This document shows, one piece after another, positions 37,801 to 45,798 of a DNA stretch of 64,000 bases. This stretch comes from Vibrio inusitatus (GTDB lineage Bacteria > Pseudomonadota > Gammaproteobacteria > Enterobacterales > Vibrionaceae). How positions within the stretch are numbered: position 1 is the stretch's first letter; each line of letters starts with the position of its first letter. The notes under the pieces were generated by a model. It searched no databases, was not told the origin of the DNA, and saw nothing but the letters and a program-made list of their open reading frames with translations. The translations under genes were made by a program, and so were the position numbers. The DNA is taken from assembly GCA_024346935.1 (NCBI GenBank), contig AP024878.1:1860001-1924000 (forward strand), read 5' to 3'.

Positions 37801-38019
37801 ATCATCATGACGTCATTGGCATTTGGGCTAGGCGTGTTACCTCTAGTTCTTAGTACCGGTGCAGGTGCCAATGCTCGTAATGCTATTGGTACGTCCGTAT
37901 TAGGTGGCATGATGGGAGCAACTCTATTAGTGATTTACTTCGCGCCACTATTTTTTGTCTTGATCTGCAAACTGTTTAAGTCAGATGAAAAAGCCCTAAC
38001 AGAAAAAAGCACCGAATAA
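34891..38019 (+). CDS. RND multidrug efflux transporter (AcrB/HAE1 type)
   Basis: A 1042-residue inner-membrane pump with the standard 12 helices and two large periplasmic loops. The N-terminus MSLSNFFINRPIFAWVISIV is classic HAE1. The proton-relay aspartates are in LLVDDAIVVVENVERLM in helix 4, with the lysine counterpart in TTIGLTAKNAILIVEFAKEL. Length matches AcrB (1049). It is the second gene of an operon with the adaptor. A DUF1499 protein gene follows 70 bases later. Likely substrates are drugs, bile salts or detergents; specificity is unknown. The two-component system 1.6 kb downstream may regulate it. Confidence 0.94.
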   Translation: MSLSNFFINRPIFAWVISIVIMLSGIAAIVSLPVAQYPTIAPPAVTISTSYPGASAKTIEDSVTQVIEQGMTGLDNLLYMASKSDSSGKASITLTFSADTDPDIAQVQVQNSLQQVSNRLPTAVQNQGTSVTKSTSGFMSVTNLYSPDDSMSAGDIQDYANSSIKDILSRVNGVGEVTIFGPSYAMRIWLDPAKLNSYSLTPVDVSNAVSVQNSQVTVGQLGGTPAIDSQLINASITAQSLLTSVEEFEDILIKVASDGSQIKLKDVARVELASEESSSIPTYMGKDSSGIAITLATGANSLDTQNAVDAKLEQLSKGFPDGLALVKTTDNNLFIRLSITEVIKTLFEAVGLVFVVMLLFLQNLRATLIPTIAVPVVLLGTFGVMSLLGFSINTLTMFGLVLAIGLLVDDAIVVVENVERLMHEESLSPLEATKKSMGQITSALIGITMVLSVVFIPMAFMSGSTGMIYQQFSLTIVSAMVLSVVVALMLTPVLCATLLKPIDKESSIKVFALFNKAFDKLSAKYRGSVKHTLQRPLRFVFVYLMLFAGTAYLYNVLPSSFLPNEDQGDFMVMVTTPTGTTLQKTQEVMLDIKDYFEENESNTVDHVFTVSGFNFSGSGQNAAMAFIGLKDWSQRTEPGTDVDSIIGRVMGRFSSYKDAQIFAFSSPAIRELGTSTGFNFYLEDVGAVGHDKLIEIRNQLLGAAAQSPLLQSTRPNGLEDTAQLFLDVDYEKAKVLGLEINDINQSLSIAWASSYVNDFIDRGRSKKVYIQADAQYRMTPEDLNLWFVRNNKGEMVPISAFSTYHWGQGSPQLQRYNGNPAVEIVGEAASGYSTGEAMAEIDRLAAEISNDVQVSWTGMSYQEIEAGDQAPILYAISILMVFLCLAALYESWSIPIAIILVVPLGILGALAAIMLRGLENDVYFQVGVLTTIGLTAKNAILIVEFAKELYEKGVNIIDATVQACEMRLRPIIMTSLAFGLGVLPLVLSTGAGANARNAIGTSVLGGMMGATLLVIYFAPLFFVLICKLFKSDEKALTEKSTE

Positions 38020-38089
38020 CAAAATAGGAGTAATGGTGAACCTAACTCTGGTTCATCACTGCTCTCTGATAACTTTCAAAGGAGGGAAA

Positions 38090-38830
38090 ATGACGACCAA
38101 CCGTACATCTTACTTTGGAACATTATTATTGGTCATCACGGTTGCCGCTTTACTAGTGGTTGCAGTGATGATCTTTGGTGCCCGTTTGAGCTTTTGGGAT
38201 CCCATTGTCGGCTTTGGTTATATTCGAAGCTATCTCAATCCAATCGGCTTATCTTTACTGGGCCTCGGCACGTTAGGATTTATATCTCAATGGGTTACTC
38301 GTAATCGTATTGGAGCAATTAAATCTTTGGTTGCGACATTAATAGGACTTGGCCTCGTTGCACCAATGATCCACGGCATCATTCAACCAACGAAACGTGC
38401 GCCTGCAATACATGACATTACAACTAACACGGCTAATCCGCCTGAATTCTTAGTGCTCGATGATACGCGTGCGGGTGCTAAAAATTCCTTAATTTATGCT
38501 GGCGAGAACGTCGCGACGATGCAGAAAAAATACTACCCATACATTAAACCTATCCAGTCGAGTCTTTCTGCCAAAGATGCGTATGCAAGAGCGCTAGATA
38601 TTGCAAAGGATACAAGTTGGGACATTGTTGCTGAAGACCCTAAAGCATTACGTTTTGAAGCTACGGCTCAAACCGTTTTTTTTGGATTTATGGACGACGT
38701 CGTCATTGAAGTTACATCGATAAGTAACGGAAGTCGCATCGATATTCGCAGCGTATCTCGAATCGGCCGCAGTGACAAAGGGGTTAATGCTGCGCGGATT
38801 GTGGAATTCACAGAAGCTTTTAACAACTAA
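38090..38830 (+). CDS. DUF1499 membrane protein
   Basis: A 246-residue protein with three hydrophobic spans (about 8-30, 47-65 and 77-97) and a C-terminal DUF1499 domain. The domain shows AKDAYARALDIAKDTSWDIVAEDPKALRFEATAQT and FFGFMDDVVIEV, the usual landmarks. The ATG at 38090 is selected for the strong AAGGAGG site five bases upstream; a start 19 codons earlier overlaps that site. It is the third gene after the RND pair in the same direction. The function of DUF1499 is not known to me. Confidence 0.8.
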   Translation: MTTNRTSYFGTLLLVITVAALLVVAVMIFGARLSFWDPIVGFGYIRSYLNPIGLSLLGLGTLGFISQWVTRNRIGAIKSLVATLIGLGLVAPMIHGIIQPTKRAPAIHDITTNTANPPEFLVLDDTRAGAKNSLIYAGENVATMQKKYYPYIKPIQSSLSAKDAYARALDIAKDTSWDIVAEDPKALRFEATAQTVFFGFMDDVVIEVTSISNGSRIDIRSVSRIGRSDKGVNAARIVEFTEAFNN

Positions 38831-38945
38831 CCGAAACCACTAACTAACGCCATCGATACAAGATGAGCCTATTATAATATAAGGCCATCAACCATGACTT
38901 TACTACGTTACAAATCAACAACCATTACTATTAAAAGGAATTAAT

Positions 38946-39506
38946 ATGAATCCAACTAATATCACCAAGCTTATCATCGCTTCTAGCTTGATTCTTTCAC
39001 CTACACTACTCATTGCAGCAGAGCCAAATGTACCTACAGAGCCACCTTATATTGTTTTAAGTGACAATCTAGATGAGCCAAATGGCTATGGATTCTGTAT
39101 AGATACCTATGGTCCAGGTCAATCAGAATTAATGCAAACACACTCTTGCAAACCTAAAGGCCCAGAAGGTTCTCCTCGCGACTATTCAGGGCATGATGTC
39201 AGGTTTGAATACAACAGCGAAACGAACAAGATTCAATCTTATGCGTTTGAGGGGCTCTGCATGCAGGGGCTTTTGGCGAAAGGAAAGAGCGAGTTAGCAC
39301 TACTAGAATGTAGTGATGCGAAGCATCAAGGTTTTGCTTATGAAGAAAAAGATCAAACATTCAGGCTTAAGGCTGATACAAGCTATTGTTTGGCAGTTAC
39401 TTCAGTCACTCAAGAAGCCGGTCCGTGGGTGAAACGACCACTCGAACTGATTCAGTGTAACGAAGCAGAAGCGAAACTCACGCAGTGGACAGTCGTTTCT
39501 CTATAA
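38946..39506 (+). CDS. Secreted ricin-type beta-trefoil protein
   Basis: A 186-residue exported protein (signal ending LLIAAEP). The mature part shows three repeats in beta-trefoil style: GFCIDTYG...LMQTHSC, GLCMQGLL...LALLECS and YCLAVTS...LELIQCN. The last ends in LTQWTVVSL, an example of the QxW motif of ricin B-like lectins. Six cysteines could form disulphides within the repeats. It probably binds carbohydrate in the periplasm or outside. An AAAGGAA ribosome site precedes ATG. It lies between the efflux cluster and the two-component genes; a functional link is not established. Confidence 0.68.
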   Translation: MNPTNITKLIIASSLILSPTLLIAAEPNVPTEPPYIVLSDNLDEPNGYGFCIDTYGPGQSELMQTHSCKPKGPEGSPRDYSGHDVRFEYNSETNKIQSYAFEGLCMQGLLAKGKSELALLECSDAKHQGFAYEEKDQTFRLKADTSYCLAVTSVTQEAGPWVKRPLELIQCNEAEAKLTQWTVVSL

Positions 39507-39672
39507 ATTAATTATCAAATGAGGCAGGAGAGCTACTGTTGTGAGAAGTACCGGCTCACCTGCGTCACCTAAACCATAACGTTTGCAATAATCTTAATTT
39601 TTATGAATGCAAAATCTCGTTCCACATATTCATATTTGCTCAGATGAATATGTGGAACCGCTAGAGGTAAGA

Positions 39673-40362
39673 ATGAACACAGAAAAGCTGCAACTGCTGT
39701 TAGTTGAAGATGATTTAGATTTAGCCACAGCCGTTATTGATTACCTTGAACTCGAAGACATTCAATGCGATCACGCTGCAAATGGCGTGGCCGGTTTCAA
39801 CCTCATTGCTCAAAACCCTTACGATGCCGTGATATTAGATTTGAATTTGCCAAAAATGAATGGATTAGAAGTCTGTGAGAAGTTGCGCTTTTTAGGCATT
39901 GATGTTCCTGTATTGATGCTTACAGCTTGTGACACCTTAGATGACAAAGTGGCGGGTTTTTCCAAAGGTGCAGACGATTATTTAGTGAAGCCATTTGCAA
40001 TGGAAGAGTTGATAGTTCGTGCACAAGCGTTATCTCGTCGGAGAAGCGGACAAGTAACTTGCCTTAAAATTGAAGGCGTAGAATTGGATCTCAAGGCACA
40101 AAAGGTCATTCGAGACGGCACTGAACTTAAGATAACGCCAATAGCAATTAAACTATTGAACATATTAATGCGAGAAAGCCCAAATACGGTATCCCGAGAA
40201 AAATTGATGAAAAGTGTATGGGGGGACGAACTGCCAGACAGCAATAGTTTGAAAGTTCACATGCACAATTTGCGTAAAGCAGTAGACAACAGTACAGACA
40301 GCAAGCTCATTCATACCATTATCGGGCGAGGTTTTGCTTTTAAACGTGAGGGCAAATTGTGA
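39673..40362 (+). CDS. OmpR/PhoB-family response regulator
   Basis: A 229-residue transcription regulator. The receiver domain (1-118) has the acidic pair in LLVEDDLD, phosphorylation site Asp56 (VILDLNLP), the conserved Thr and the Lys in DDYLVKPF. The winged-helix effector domain (about 130-225) includes SLKVHMHNLRKAV and the C-terminal IIGRGFAFKRE. The ATG at 39673 is chosen because AGAGGT precedes it. The last bases overlap the kinase start (GTGA), so the two are translationally coupled. The target is unknown, but the upstream RND and trefoil genes are candidates. Confidence 0.9.
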   Translation: MNTEKLQLLLVEDDLDLATAVIDYLELEDIQCDHAANGVAGFNLIAQNPYDAVILDLNLPKMNGLEVCEKLRFLGIDVPVLMLTACDTLDDKVAGFSKGADDYLVKPFAMEELIVRAQALSRRRSGQVTCLKIEGVELDLKAQKVIRDGTELKITPIAIKLLNILMRESPNTVSREKLMKSVWGDELPDSNSLKVHMHNLRKAVDNSTDSKLIHTIIGRGFAFKREGKL

Positions 40363-41648
40363 AGATCAGGCATAGTCTTAGACTGTACTTTCTAGCCGTG
40401 ATGTTCTTTGTTGGCACTATGACGATCGCTATTATGTCAGGTGTCGCGATAAGTTATTTCTTCTCGGGTATGGATACCGTAATGAGAGGCTCAATGCGTA
40501 CTCAAGCCCTTCAGTTCAAGCCATCTGATAGCCACCCGATCAAACTTGGTGAAATGACAGTAGCATCTCGCTGGGAAGATCTGCCTCAAGCTATTCAAGA
40601 TTTATTTAAAGAAACTGACTTAGCTCCGAACGAACTGAAAAAACACATAGAAGGCATTCCTTTAGTGCCTCCGCCAAAAGCGGGTTACTTTGTTATGAAG
40701 GTTATAGATAAAGATAACGTTGTTTATGTCAGCGTTGTATTTCCCAATACAAAAAACGATAAACACTTTCGCAATGACGAAACCCCACACTACTTCTATA
40801 TCATTTTTACAGCACTTGGGGCTCTTTGCCTTTTCTGCGCTGCACTGTTTGGTATTTTGCGAATCGTATCTGAGCCAATTGAGAACCTTCGTGAATGGGC
40901 TAAGTCTTTGAATAAAGAGAAACTAGAACAGCCGATCCCAAACTTTAAGTACAGTGAGTTAAATTCGTTGGCAAGTATTGTTCAATCCAGCTTGAGTTCA
41001 GTACAAGATAGCCTAGGTCGTGAGAAACAATTTCTTGGTTACGCCAGTCATGAATTAAGAACGCCAATTGCTGTTACTCGTACAAACACAGAATTACTGA
41101 GAAAAATGATCAGTAAAGAAGTGGATAAAGCCAAACAAGAAGAGGTGCTCGAGCGAATAGAGCGTGCTGTTTTTACCATGACCGATTTAACAGAGACCTT
41201 GCTATGGCTCAATCGTCAAGAAGACAAAAGTTTGCCTATTTCAACTATCACACTTGGTGATCTGGTGGCACAGATCAAACACGAGCTGCTTTATATTCTG
41301 CATGGTAAGAAAGTTAACGTTTATATCGAATCTGATGAGACCAAGCTAGAGCTTCCACTAGGTCTATGTAGAATAGTAATTACCAATTTAATTCGAAATG
41401 CTTTCCAACACACTACTCACGGTGAAGTCTTGATAAAGCAAATTGGAACAGAACTACAAATTGATAATTACAATCTTTCAGAAAATGAATCAAAGCAGGA
41501 ATTAGGTTTTGGTTTAGGACTCGAGTTAACTGAACGTTTGATCAAGCAATATGGTTGGTATTATGAAAACACTCTAAAACCTTCAGGGAGAAATGTATTG
41601 ATAGACTTTAGATATCAAGAAGCTATTGATCGTAATCCAAATGGATAA
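40359..41648 (+). CDS. Sensor histidine kinase
   Basis: A 429-residue membrane kinase starting at GTG. It has two transmembrane helices (about 10-35 and 146-168) with a periplasmic sensor of roughly 110 residues, a HAMP-like linker, a dimerisation domain with phospho-acceptor His231 (YASHELRTPIAV) and an ATPase domain with VITNLIRNAFQHT (N box) and LGFGLGLELTERLIKQYGW (G box). The G1 region is compact (NLSENESKQELGFGLGL). It pairs with the response regulator upstream by a four-base overlap. The input signal is unknown; the periplasmic domain has a proline-rich LVPPPKAGYF segment. Confidence 0.9.
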   Translation: MKIRHSLRLYFLAVMFFVGTMTIAIMSGVAISYFFSGMDTVMRGSMRTQALQFKPSDSHPIKLGEMTVASRWEDLPQAIQDLFKETDLAPNELKKHIEGIPLVPPPKAGYFVMKVIDKDNVVYVSVVFPNTKNDKHFRNDETPHYFYIIFTALGALCLFCAALFGILRIVSEPIENLREWAKSLNKEKLEQPIPNFKYSELNSLASIVQSSLSSVQDSLGREKQFLGYASHELRTPIAVTRTNTELLRKMISKEVDKAKQEEVLERIERAVFTMTDLTETLLWLNRQEDKSLPISTITLGDLVAQIKHELLYILHGKKVNVYIESDETKLELPLGLCRIVITNLIRNAFQHTTHGEVLIKQIGTELQIDNYNLSENESKQELGFGLGLELTERLIKQYGWYYENTLKPSGRNVLIDFRYQEAIDRNPNG

Positions 41649-41760
41649 GGTTGAGCTAACCAGATGCTAGCTAACTCGATTATGAGTAAAATCGTGTTTT
41701 ATATACGGCTAAATTAGCATTTAATGCATTACTGAAGTAGAGAAAAACCTCTAATGTAGA

Positions 41761-41784
41761 GGCCAAATTCACTTATCCACAACA
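41761..41784 (+). repeat. 24-base dispersed repeat, copy 1
   Basis: Starts GGCCAAATTCACT and ends CCACAACA; 19 of 24 positions match copy 2 at 45654. CCTCTAAT also precedes both copies. It lies between the kinase gene and its terminator. Confidence 0.4.
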
Positions 41785-41808
41785 CACAACTAAGTTTGCT
41801 AGAGGATA

Positions 41809-41838
41809 CGCCCAAGGCTAGTCGCTTTGGGCGTTTTT
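41809..41838 (+). terminator. Terminator after the two-component genes
   Basis: CGCCCAA and TTGGGCG pair around a 10-base loop and are followed by TTTTT. It is 160 bases past the kinase stop codon. Confidence 0.75.
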
Positions 41839-41924
41839 GCATCAATTCTTTCGGTGTTTCAAGTCATCCGTAAAACTCTAAAATCACAAAGTGTCTATTT
41901 CATAATACTTAGTTCAATAAGTTG

Positions 41925-42866
41925 TTACATCATAAGCAACCATGCCAACGAGCCTACTGAAATCATCACCCACAGAGCTACGCCTAGAATAATAGGTTTA
42001 GGCCCTGACTCTCTAAGACGCTCAAAAGATAAAGAGCTACCAATCAGGAACAAGCATAAAACCATTGTCTGTTTGGACAGTTCAAATACCGAATTAAATG
42101 CGAAATCAAATTGCGGCAACATATCACTGGCGATGATGGCAAGGATATAGAAGACGATGAACAGAGGAACTTTAGGTTTTTTACTTTCGCTCTTAAAGAA
42201 AAATGCACTCATCAAAGCGACTGGAATAATCCACAAAGCTCTAGATAACTTAAGTGTAGTCGCAGTGGTCAGTGCGATACTACCATAAGCTTGTGAAGCA
42301 CCCACTACAGACGATGTATCATGTATCGCGATAGCGGCCCATTGCCCAAATGTCACCTGATCTAGTGATAATGCATGTCCAACGACAGGGAAGATAAATA
42401 ACGCCAGTGAATTAAGAATGAATACTGTTGCCAGAGCAAGACCAATTTGTTTGTCCTTCGCTTTAATTGCCGGAGCAACAGCAGCAATTGCGCTTCCCCC
42501 GCAGATAGCGGTTCCGACCGTAATTAGATAACCCGTTACTTTATCTAGCTTCATAAACCGAGTCAGTAGAGTGCCGGCTATAAGTGTAAAAGCAATACTT
42601 GAGATGATTAATTCGATGCCATCCCCAGTAACGGCAAGGGCTTCTTTACCATTAATACCAAAACCAAGGCCCACAATGGAATAAGCGAGTAATTTTTTTG
42701 TCCATTTCTCTGGATGAAAACCATGAGGTAAAATATTCAAGCTGGATAAAATGAGCCCCATTAGCAATGCAGTAGGGGAATTTACCTGCGGTGTAAAACA
42801 TAAACAAATTGCAATAGCTAAAATAAGTTTGCTAGCGATTGAACCTTTGTTGACGATACGTATCAT
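41925..42866 (-). CDS. YeiH/UPF0324 family putative sulfate exporter
   Basis: A 313-residue protein with about ten transmembrane helices. It shows the family core [23 protein letters not shown] and the partner region [18 protein letters not shown], as well as the N-terminal [13 protein letters not shown]. Family members are annotated as YeiH-type transporters; the substrate is uncertain, and sulfate is only a family suggestion. No LysR regulator is adjacent as in E. coli. The ribosome site is GAGGT (from TCAGAGGT), about six bases before ATG. It appears monocistronic. Confidence 0.85.
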   Translation of the reverse strand: MIRIVNKGSIASKLILAIAICLCFTPQVNSPTALLMGLILSSLNILPHGFHPEKWTKKLLAYSIVGLGFGINGKEALAVTGDGIELIISSIAFTLIAGTLLTRFMKLDKVTGYLITVGTAICGGSAIAAVAPAIKAKDKQIGLALATVFILNSLALFIFPVVGHALSLDQVTFGQWAAIAIHDTSSVVGASQAYGSIALTTATTLKLSRALWIIPVALMSAFFFKSESKKPKVPLFIVFYILAIIASDMLPQFDFAFNSVFELSKQTMVLCLFLIGSSLSFERLRESGPKPIILGVALWVMISVGSLAWLLMM

Positions 42867-43171
42867 TTTTACCTCTGAAGATTAATACCATTAGATTGCC
42901 ACTTCATCCTTGGTATTAAATTTCAGAATGAACGTGATGTTCAAACACTATAAAAGGGCTTTTATTTAAGCGATATTAAAACATTTCAAATGAGCGTTTA
43001 GTAAAACTGAACGCACGCTCGGATTCATATCAAAAGTATATTTAAAGAAAGTGATGCGTATCAAAAGGTTAGCCTGAATAATTCAATGTATTTAGTCGCA
43101 TAGACCTAGCCTATTTGGGATAATCTGAGCATGATAAATGTCTTGAACCCAGCTAGTTATCCTGGTGTAAA
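42867..43171. other. Intergenic region next to IS remnant
   Basis: About 300 bases upstream of the YeiH-type gene with no gene or clear motif seen. Confidence 0.4.
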
Positions 43172-43410
43172 GCTATTTTGCGTGACTCAGAAAGAAACTA
43201 GATGGCTTGAAATCGAGTGTTTTCTAAACAAAATACTGAATTTCAGACATGCCTAGATTCGTAAGTTTTTTAACGCTTTGATCATGGCGTAAGTTCCACC
43301 GACTTGCGCTTTGTAGTGCGGTTTGGGCATGAAATCGTGGTTAATAAGAGAATGTCTTTGGTCTGATCGTACGATTCTGATTTAGTTCACTCGATTTACG
43401 CAACAAAGTC
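43172..43410 (-). mobile_element. Internally deleted IS5-like (IS903 group) remnant
   Basis: Read on the minus strand, the element opens with GACTTTGTTGCGTAAATC, the terminal repeat style of IS903-type elements. It then has a start MPKPHYK like that of their transposases. The frame jumps directly to AQVGGTYAMIKALKNL, which resembles the transposase C-terminus, then GMSEIQ in another frame. The other end carries GAGTCACGCAAAATAGC, an imperfect inverse of the first end (about 13 of 18 matches). Only about 240 bases remain, so the catalytic DDE core is deleted. Imperfect copies of CCTGG(T/C)GTA flank it, which may or may not be target-related. Confidence 0.55.
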
Positions 43411-43845
43411 GCCCCAAACCTACAAATTACCCTGGCGTAGATAGTTGATTGATTGACTGATTTTGAGTTTAAATCTTATCAGTTGTACCGCCCTAATTTG
43501 AGCGTTGCTTGTCCATCATTTCTTGGAAGAGCAATGAAGATATCCATCATACTTCGTTCTCAAGCAAGCCGCTTCTCTATCTTGTTATATTCAACATCAA
43601 TTAAAAAATCGGCCTTCTCAAATCAAAGAATTCATCGGAGTTTTTAGATAGCCTAATGAGAGAAGTCGTCATTTACGAATAGAAGTAAGGGGTATATCTG
43701 GTAGATGAGGGCTTATTATGATGGTAGTGAATAGAGTATTGGTAGTATCTAGATTGGGGAGTAAACCAAAGCTCAATGACTTTGGTTTACTCCTTCAAAG
43801 CACCAAGCAACTACGACTCATTACATCTAGATTACGATTTAACAA
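43411..43845. other. Non-coding region between IS remnant and DUF1971 gene
   Basis: About 430 bases. A 64-codon frame (43453-43647) has no ribosome site and no family resemblance. I see no gene. Confidence 0.4.
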
Positions 43846-44181
43846 TTAATCATTTCGTTCACTGAGATTTTGTTTCACGATCTCTGAGTCTTTTTGAGCA
43901 TAGAACTCAACATAAAATTGAGTATCTTCGGTCATGAACTCAACTTTATGCCAGTATTCCGGCGGGGAAATGAGATATTCATCTGCTTGAATTAAACTCT
44001 GAATATCGACTTCACCTCTGCGGCCTTTAAACCCAGTAAACTGCAATGTCCCTGAAATTACTTTAATTTTTCCGTATACACCTGCTTTTGTATTGTGTTC
44101 GAATAAAAACAACTTAGGAATGGTTTCTTTTGTGAAAACATCCGTTTTTTTATAGTTTATAAAATCATTTGGAATCGACAT
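43846..44181 (-). CDS. DUF1971 (YeaR/TehB-N type) cupin protein
   Basis: A 111-residue single-domain protein of the small cupin family found in E. coli YeaR and at the N-terminus of some TehB proteins. Landmarks are PKLFLFEHNTKAGVYGKIKVISGTLQF and LISPPEYWHKVEFMTEDTQFYVEFY. The ATG at 44181 follows GGTGA. It lies 48 bases downstream of the CCGSCS small protein gene in the same direction, and an NsrR-like box precedes that pair. In E. coli yeaR responds to nitrate and nitric oxide, including through NsrR, so a nitrosative-stress role is plausible here. Confidence 0.82.
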   Translation of the reverse strand: MSIPNDFINYKKTDVFTKETIPKLFLFEHNTKAGVYGKIKVISGTLQFTGFKGRRGEVDIQSLIQADEYLISPPEYWHKVEFMTEDTQFYVEFYAQKDSEIVKQNLSERND

Positions 44182-44229
44182 ACCAGTCACCAATTCAGAT
44201 CAATTACAGAAATAGTTGCTAGCTAATAA

Positions 44230-44397
44230 TTATGAACAAGAACCGCAACAAACACCTGGTTCACCATGCTTTTTCTTAGTCGCCTTCTTTTCAATGCTCT
44301 CTTCTGTTTTTAGATTTGAGTTTTGTTGCGTTCGTAGTGCAGCGTTTGTTGATTGATCATCTTTTTTTCCAAATAGATTCTTTACTGAAAATGTCAT
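44230..44397 (-). CDS. CCGSCS-motif small protein
   Basis: A 55-residue protein, short enough to be skipped by common length filters. It starts MTFSVKNLFGKKDDQ, has a Lys/Gln-rich middle (IEKKATKKKHGEPG) and ends with VCCGSCS. I recall a small-protein family named for this C-terminal motif from Vibrio and related marine bacteria; the accession was not checked. GAAGGG lies nine bases before the ATG. The cysteine cluster suggests metal binding or redox chemistry. It is first in a two-gene unit with the DUF1971 gene and sits behind an NsrR-like box. Confidence 0.75.
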   Translation of the reverse strand: MTFSVKNLFGKKDDQSTNAALRTQQNSNLKTEESIEKKATKKKHGEPGVCCGSCS

Positions 44398-44474
44398 AAG
44401 TCGGTACCCTTCTTTGATTGGTTTTCATTCATTACGCAAGGTGGCGATAGGGAATGTTAATGCTACAACACCAA

Positions 44475-44497
44475 AAGGTGCATTTGAGATGCATGTT
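44475..44497 (-). promoter_or_regulatory. Predicted NsrR (nitric oxide) operator
   Basis: The two 11-base half-sites AAGGTGCATTT and AGATGCATGTT are separated by one base, the layout of the NsrR consensus (AAGNTGCATTT, N, AAATGCANCTT). The first half matches fully. On the minus strand a possible -35/-10 pair (TTGAAC, 16 bases, TAACAT) places the start of transcription within the box, about 80 bases before the CCGSCS gene. Confidence 0.68.
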
Positions 44498-44941
44498 ATA
44501 TGATATTTATGTCAGTTCAAGCTTTATTTAGCCCGTTTTGGTAAGCACTAATTGAACTTAATCTATTTTAGTCTCTATATAACAATAACTTACCTACTTA
44601 TCCCTTACCTAAATGCGATGAAAAACTTGAGGAGATAATCCATCAGTAGTGACATGCTGATTCAGAATTCGATATGTCTTGTTATAAATTACTGGAAACA
44701 GATAGGGTTAAACATTTCATTAGCCCCCTATTTTCGTATGAAACGATGGTCAAAGCCCAAACCCGTTAATTAGTGACGGGGTTGGGCTTTAAGTTGTAAA
44801 GCGAGTTAAATGGTAAGCTAGTTATAACTCTCGATATATTGAACTGATGTACAACAACTGAACATAAATTGAGAAAGAACGTCTTAAACCTGCACTTTCA
44901 TAATCTAATCGCATACCTTTGTCTAACAAGGAAATAAAAAA
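44498..44941. other. Non-coding region with a large inverted repeat
   Basis: No gene seen. AAAGCCCAA followed by ACCCGT pairs with ACGGGG and TTGGGCTTT over 44752-44790 (stem about 14 bp with one mismatch). It has no adjacent gene in a matching orientation and no long U tail, so it may be the leftover terminator of a lost gene. Confidence 0.4.
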
Positions 44942-45280
44942 CTAAGGAGCAATGTCACCCGTTGCTTCCCATATCACATTGCATGCTTGCTTTTCAGCAG
45001 CACTCAAGAGCTCAATCAATGGCAGAGCTCGATGGACTAGGCTGACAGGTTGGTCAACCACCGCCTGTTCGTCATTGTCATCTTCCCGCTCTTCAATAAT
45101 TGGGCTGCTTCTTTCTATTTCGATAGCAGCTTTTAATCTGTTAAGAGCGGCAGGGACATCCGAAGCCAATATGGCTCCATTGTTCGTACTAGAGTGCCCC
45201 ATCATTTTTAGCAATTCTAATCCAATATCACCAAATAAAATGACGTTAGCATAAGCTTTACATTTGAATGTAATCAACAT
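44942..45280 (-). CDS. DUF1840 family protein
   Basis: A 112-residue soluble protein with the conserved opening MLITFKCKAYANVILFGDIG and then LELLKMMGHSSTNNGAILASDVPAALNRLKAAI, a clear match to the DUF1840 pattern. An acidic linker (IIEEREDDNDEQ) precedes a C-terminal segment VSLVHRALPLIELLSAAEKQ. No enzyme motif is known to me. It is a single gene between large non-coding stretches. The function is unknown. Confidence 0.8.
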   Translation of the reverse strand: MLITFKCKAYANVILFGDIGLELLKMMGHSSTNNGAILASDVPAALNRLKAAIEIERSSPIIEEREDDNDEQAVVDQPVSLVHRALPLIELLSAAEKQACNVIWEATGDIAP

Positions 45281-45798
45281 AGTAATGAGATTCTTTCATT
45301 ATGGATTTTAAACGATGATAGCTCAGTTTGTCAGGCTCGTATTTGATCGGTGACGCATATCTTTAAGCCGCAAATAGTAATGTGATTTCGGTTACCAAAA
45401 GGGCAACCAATAAGGGCGCAGATATTATGCCACTTGAGCTGTTAAATATAGTTTCAACTCATATGCAGATGATAATTTTTCTGTTATGGCCTCAAAGGAG
45501 TTTACTAACCCACAACATAGCGCTCGCAATTTTCGGAAGATCTTTTGAGCAAAGACAGACTATTCACTTCCTTCTGAATAAAAGTGAGCTAGAGGTTTTT
45601 CTAGGTTCTCAATCTTAGGATTAGCTAAAGTATAGCAAAGCCTCTAATCGATTGGCCTAATTCACTGTGCCACTACAGAGGGAAGGTATAGGCTACCTCA
45701 CCTATTGGTCTCACCCATAGAAACTACATACAACCACAAAGTTTTTCGTGATTTAATCTCTCTATCGTAAACAAATTTACTACCAAATAGAGGTTATT
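45281..45798. other. Intergenic region before the serine hydrolase cluster
   Basis: About 520 bases with a doubtful 78-codon frame (45382-45618) that has neither ribosome site nor family match. It contains copy 2 of the dispersed 24-base repeat. Confidence 0.4.
45654..45677 (+). repeat. 24-base dispersed repeat, copy 2
   Basis: Reads GGCCTAATTCACTGTGCCAC then TACA. It differs from copy 4 at 53762 at only two of 24 positions, in the same orientation and 8.1 kb apart, so the pair brackets the serine hydrolase region. Confidence 0.55.

Noticed and set aside
41773..41781. Perfect DnaA box (TTATCCACA)
   Set aside because: It is a single box inside the dispersed 24-base repeat with no cluster of boxes or AT-rich unwinding element, so not an origin.
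43453..43647. 64-codon open frame beside the IS remnant
   Set aside because: No start signal and no resemblance to transposases on this strand.
45382..45618. 78-codon open frame before serine hydrolase 1
   Set aside because: No ribosome site, no signal or domain and no similarity I recognise.
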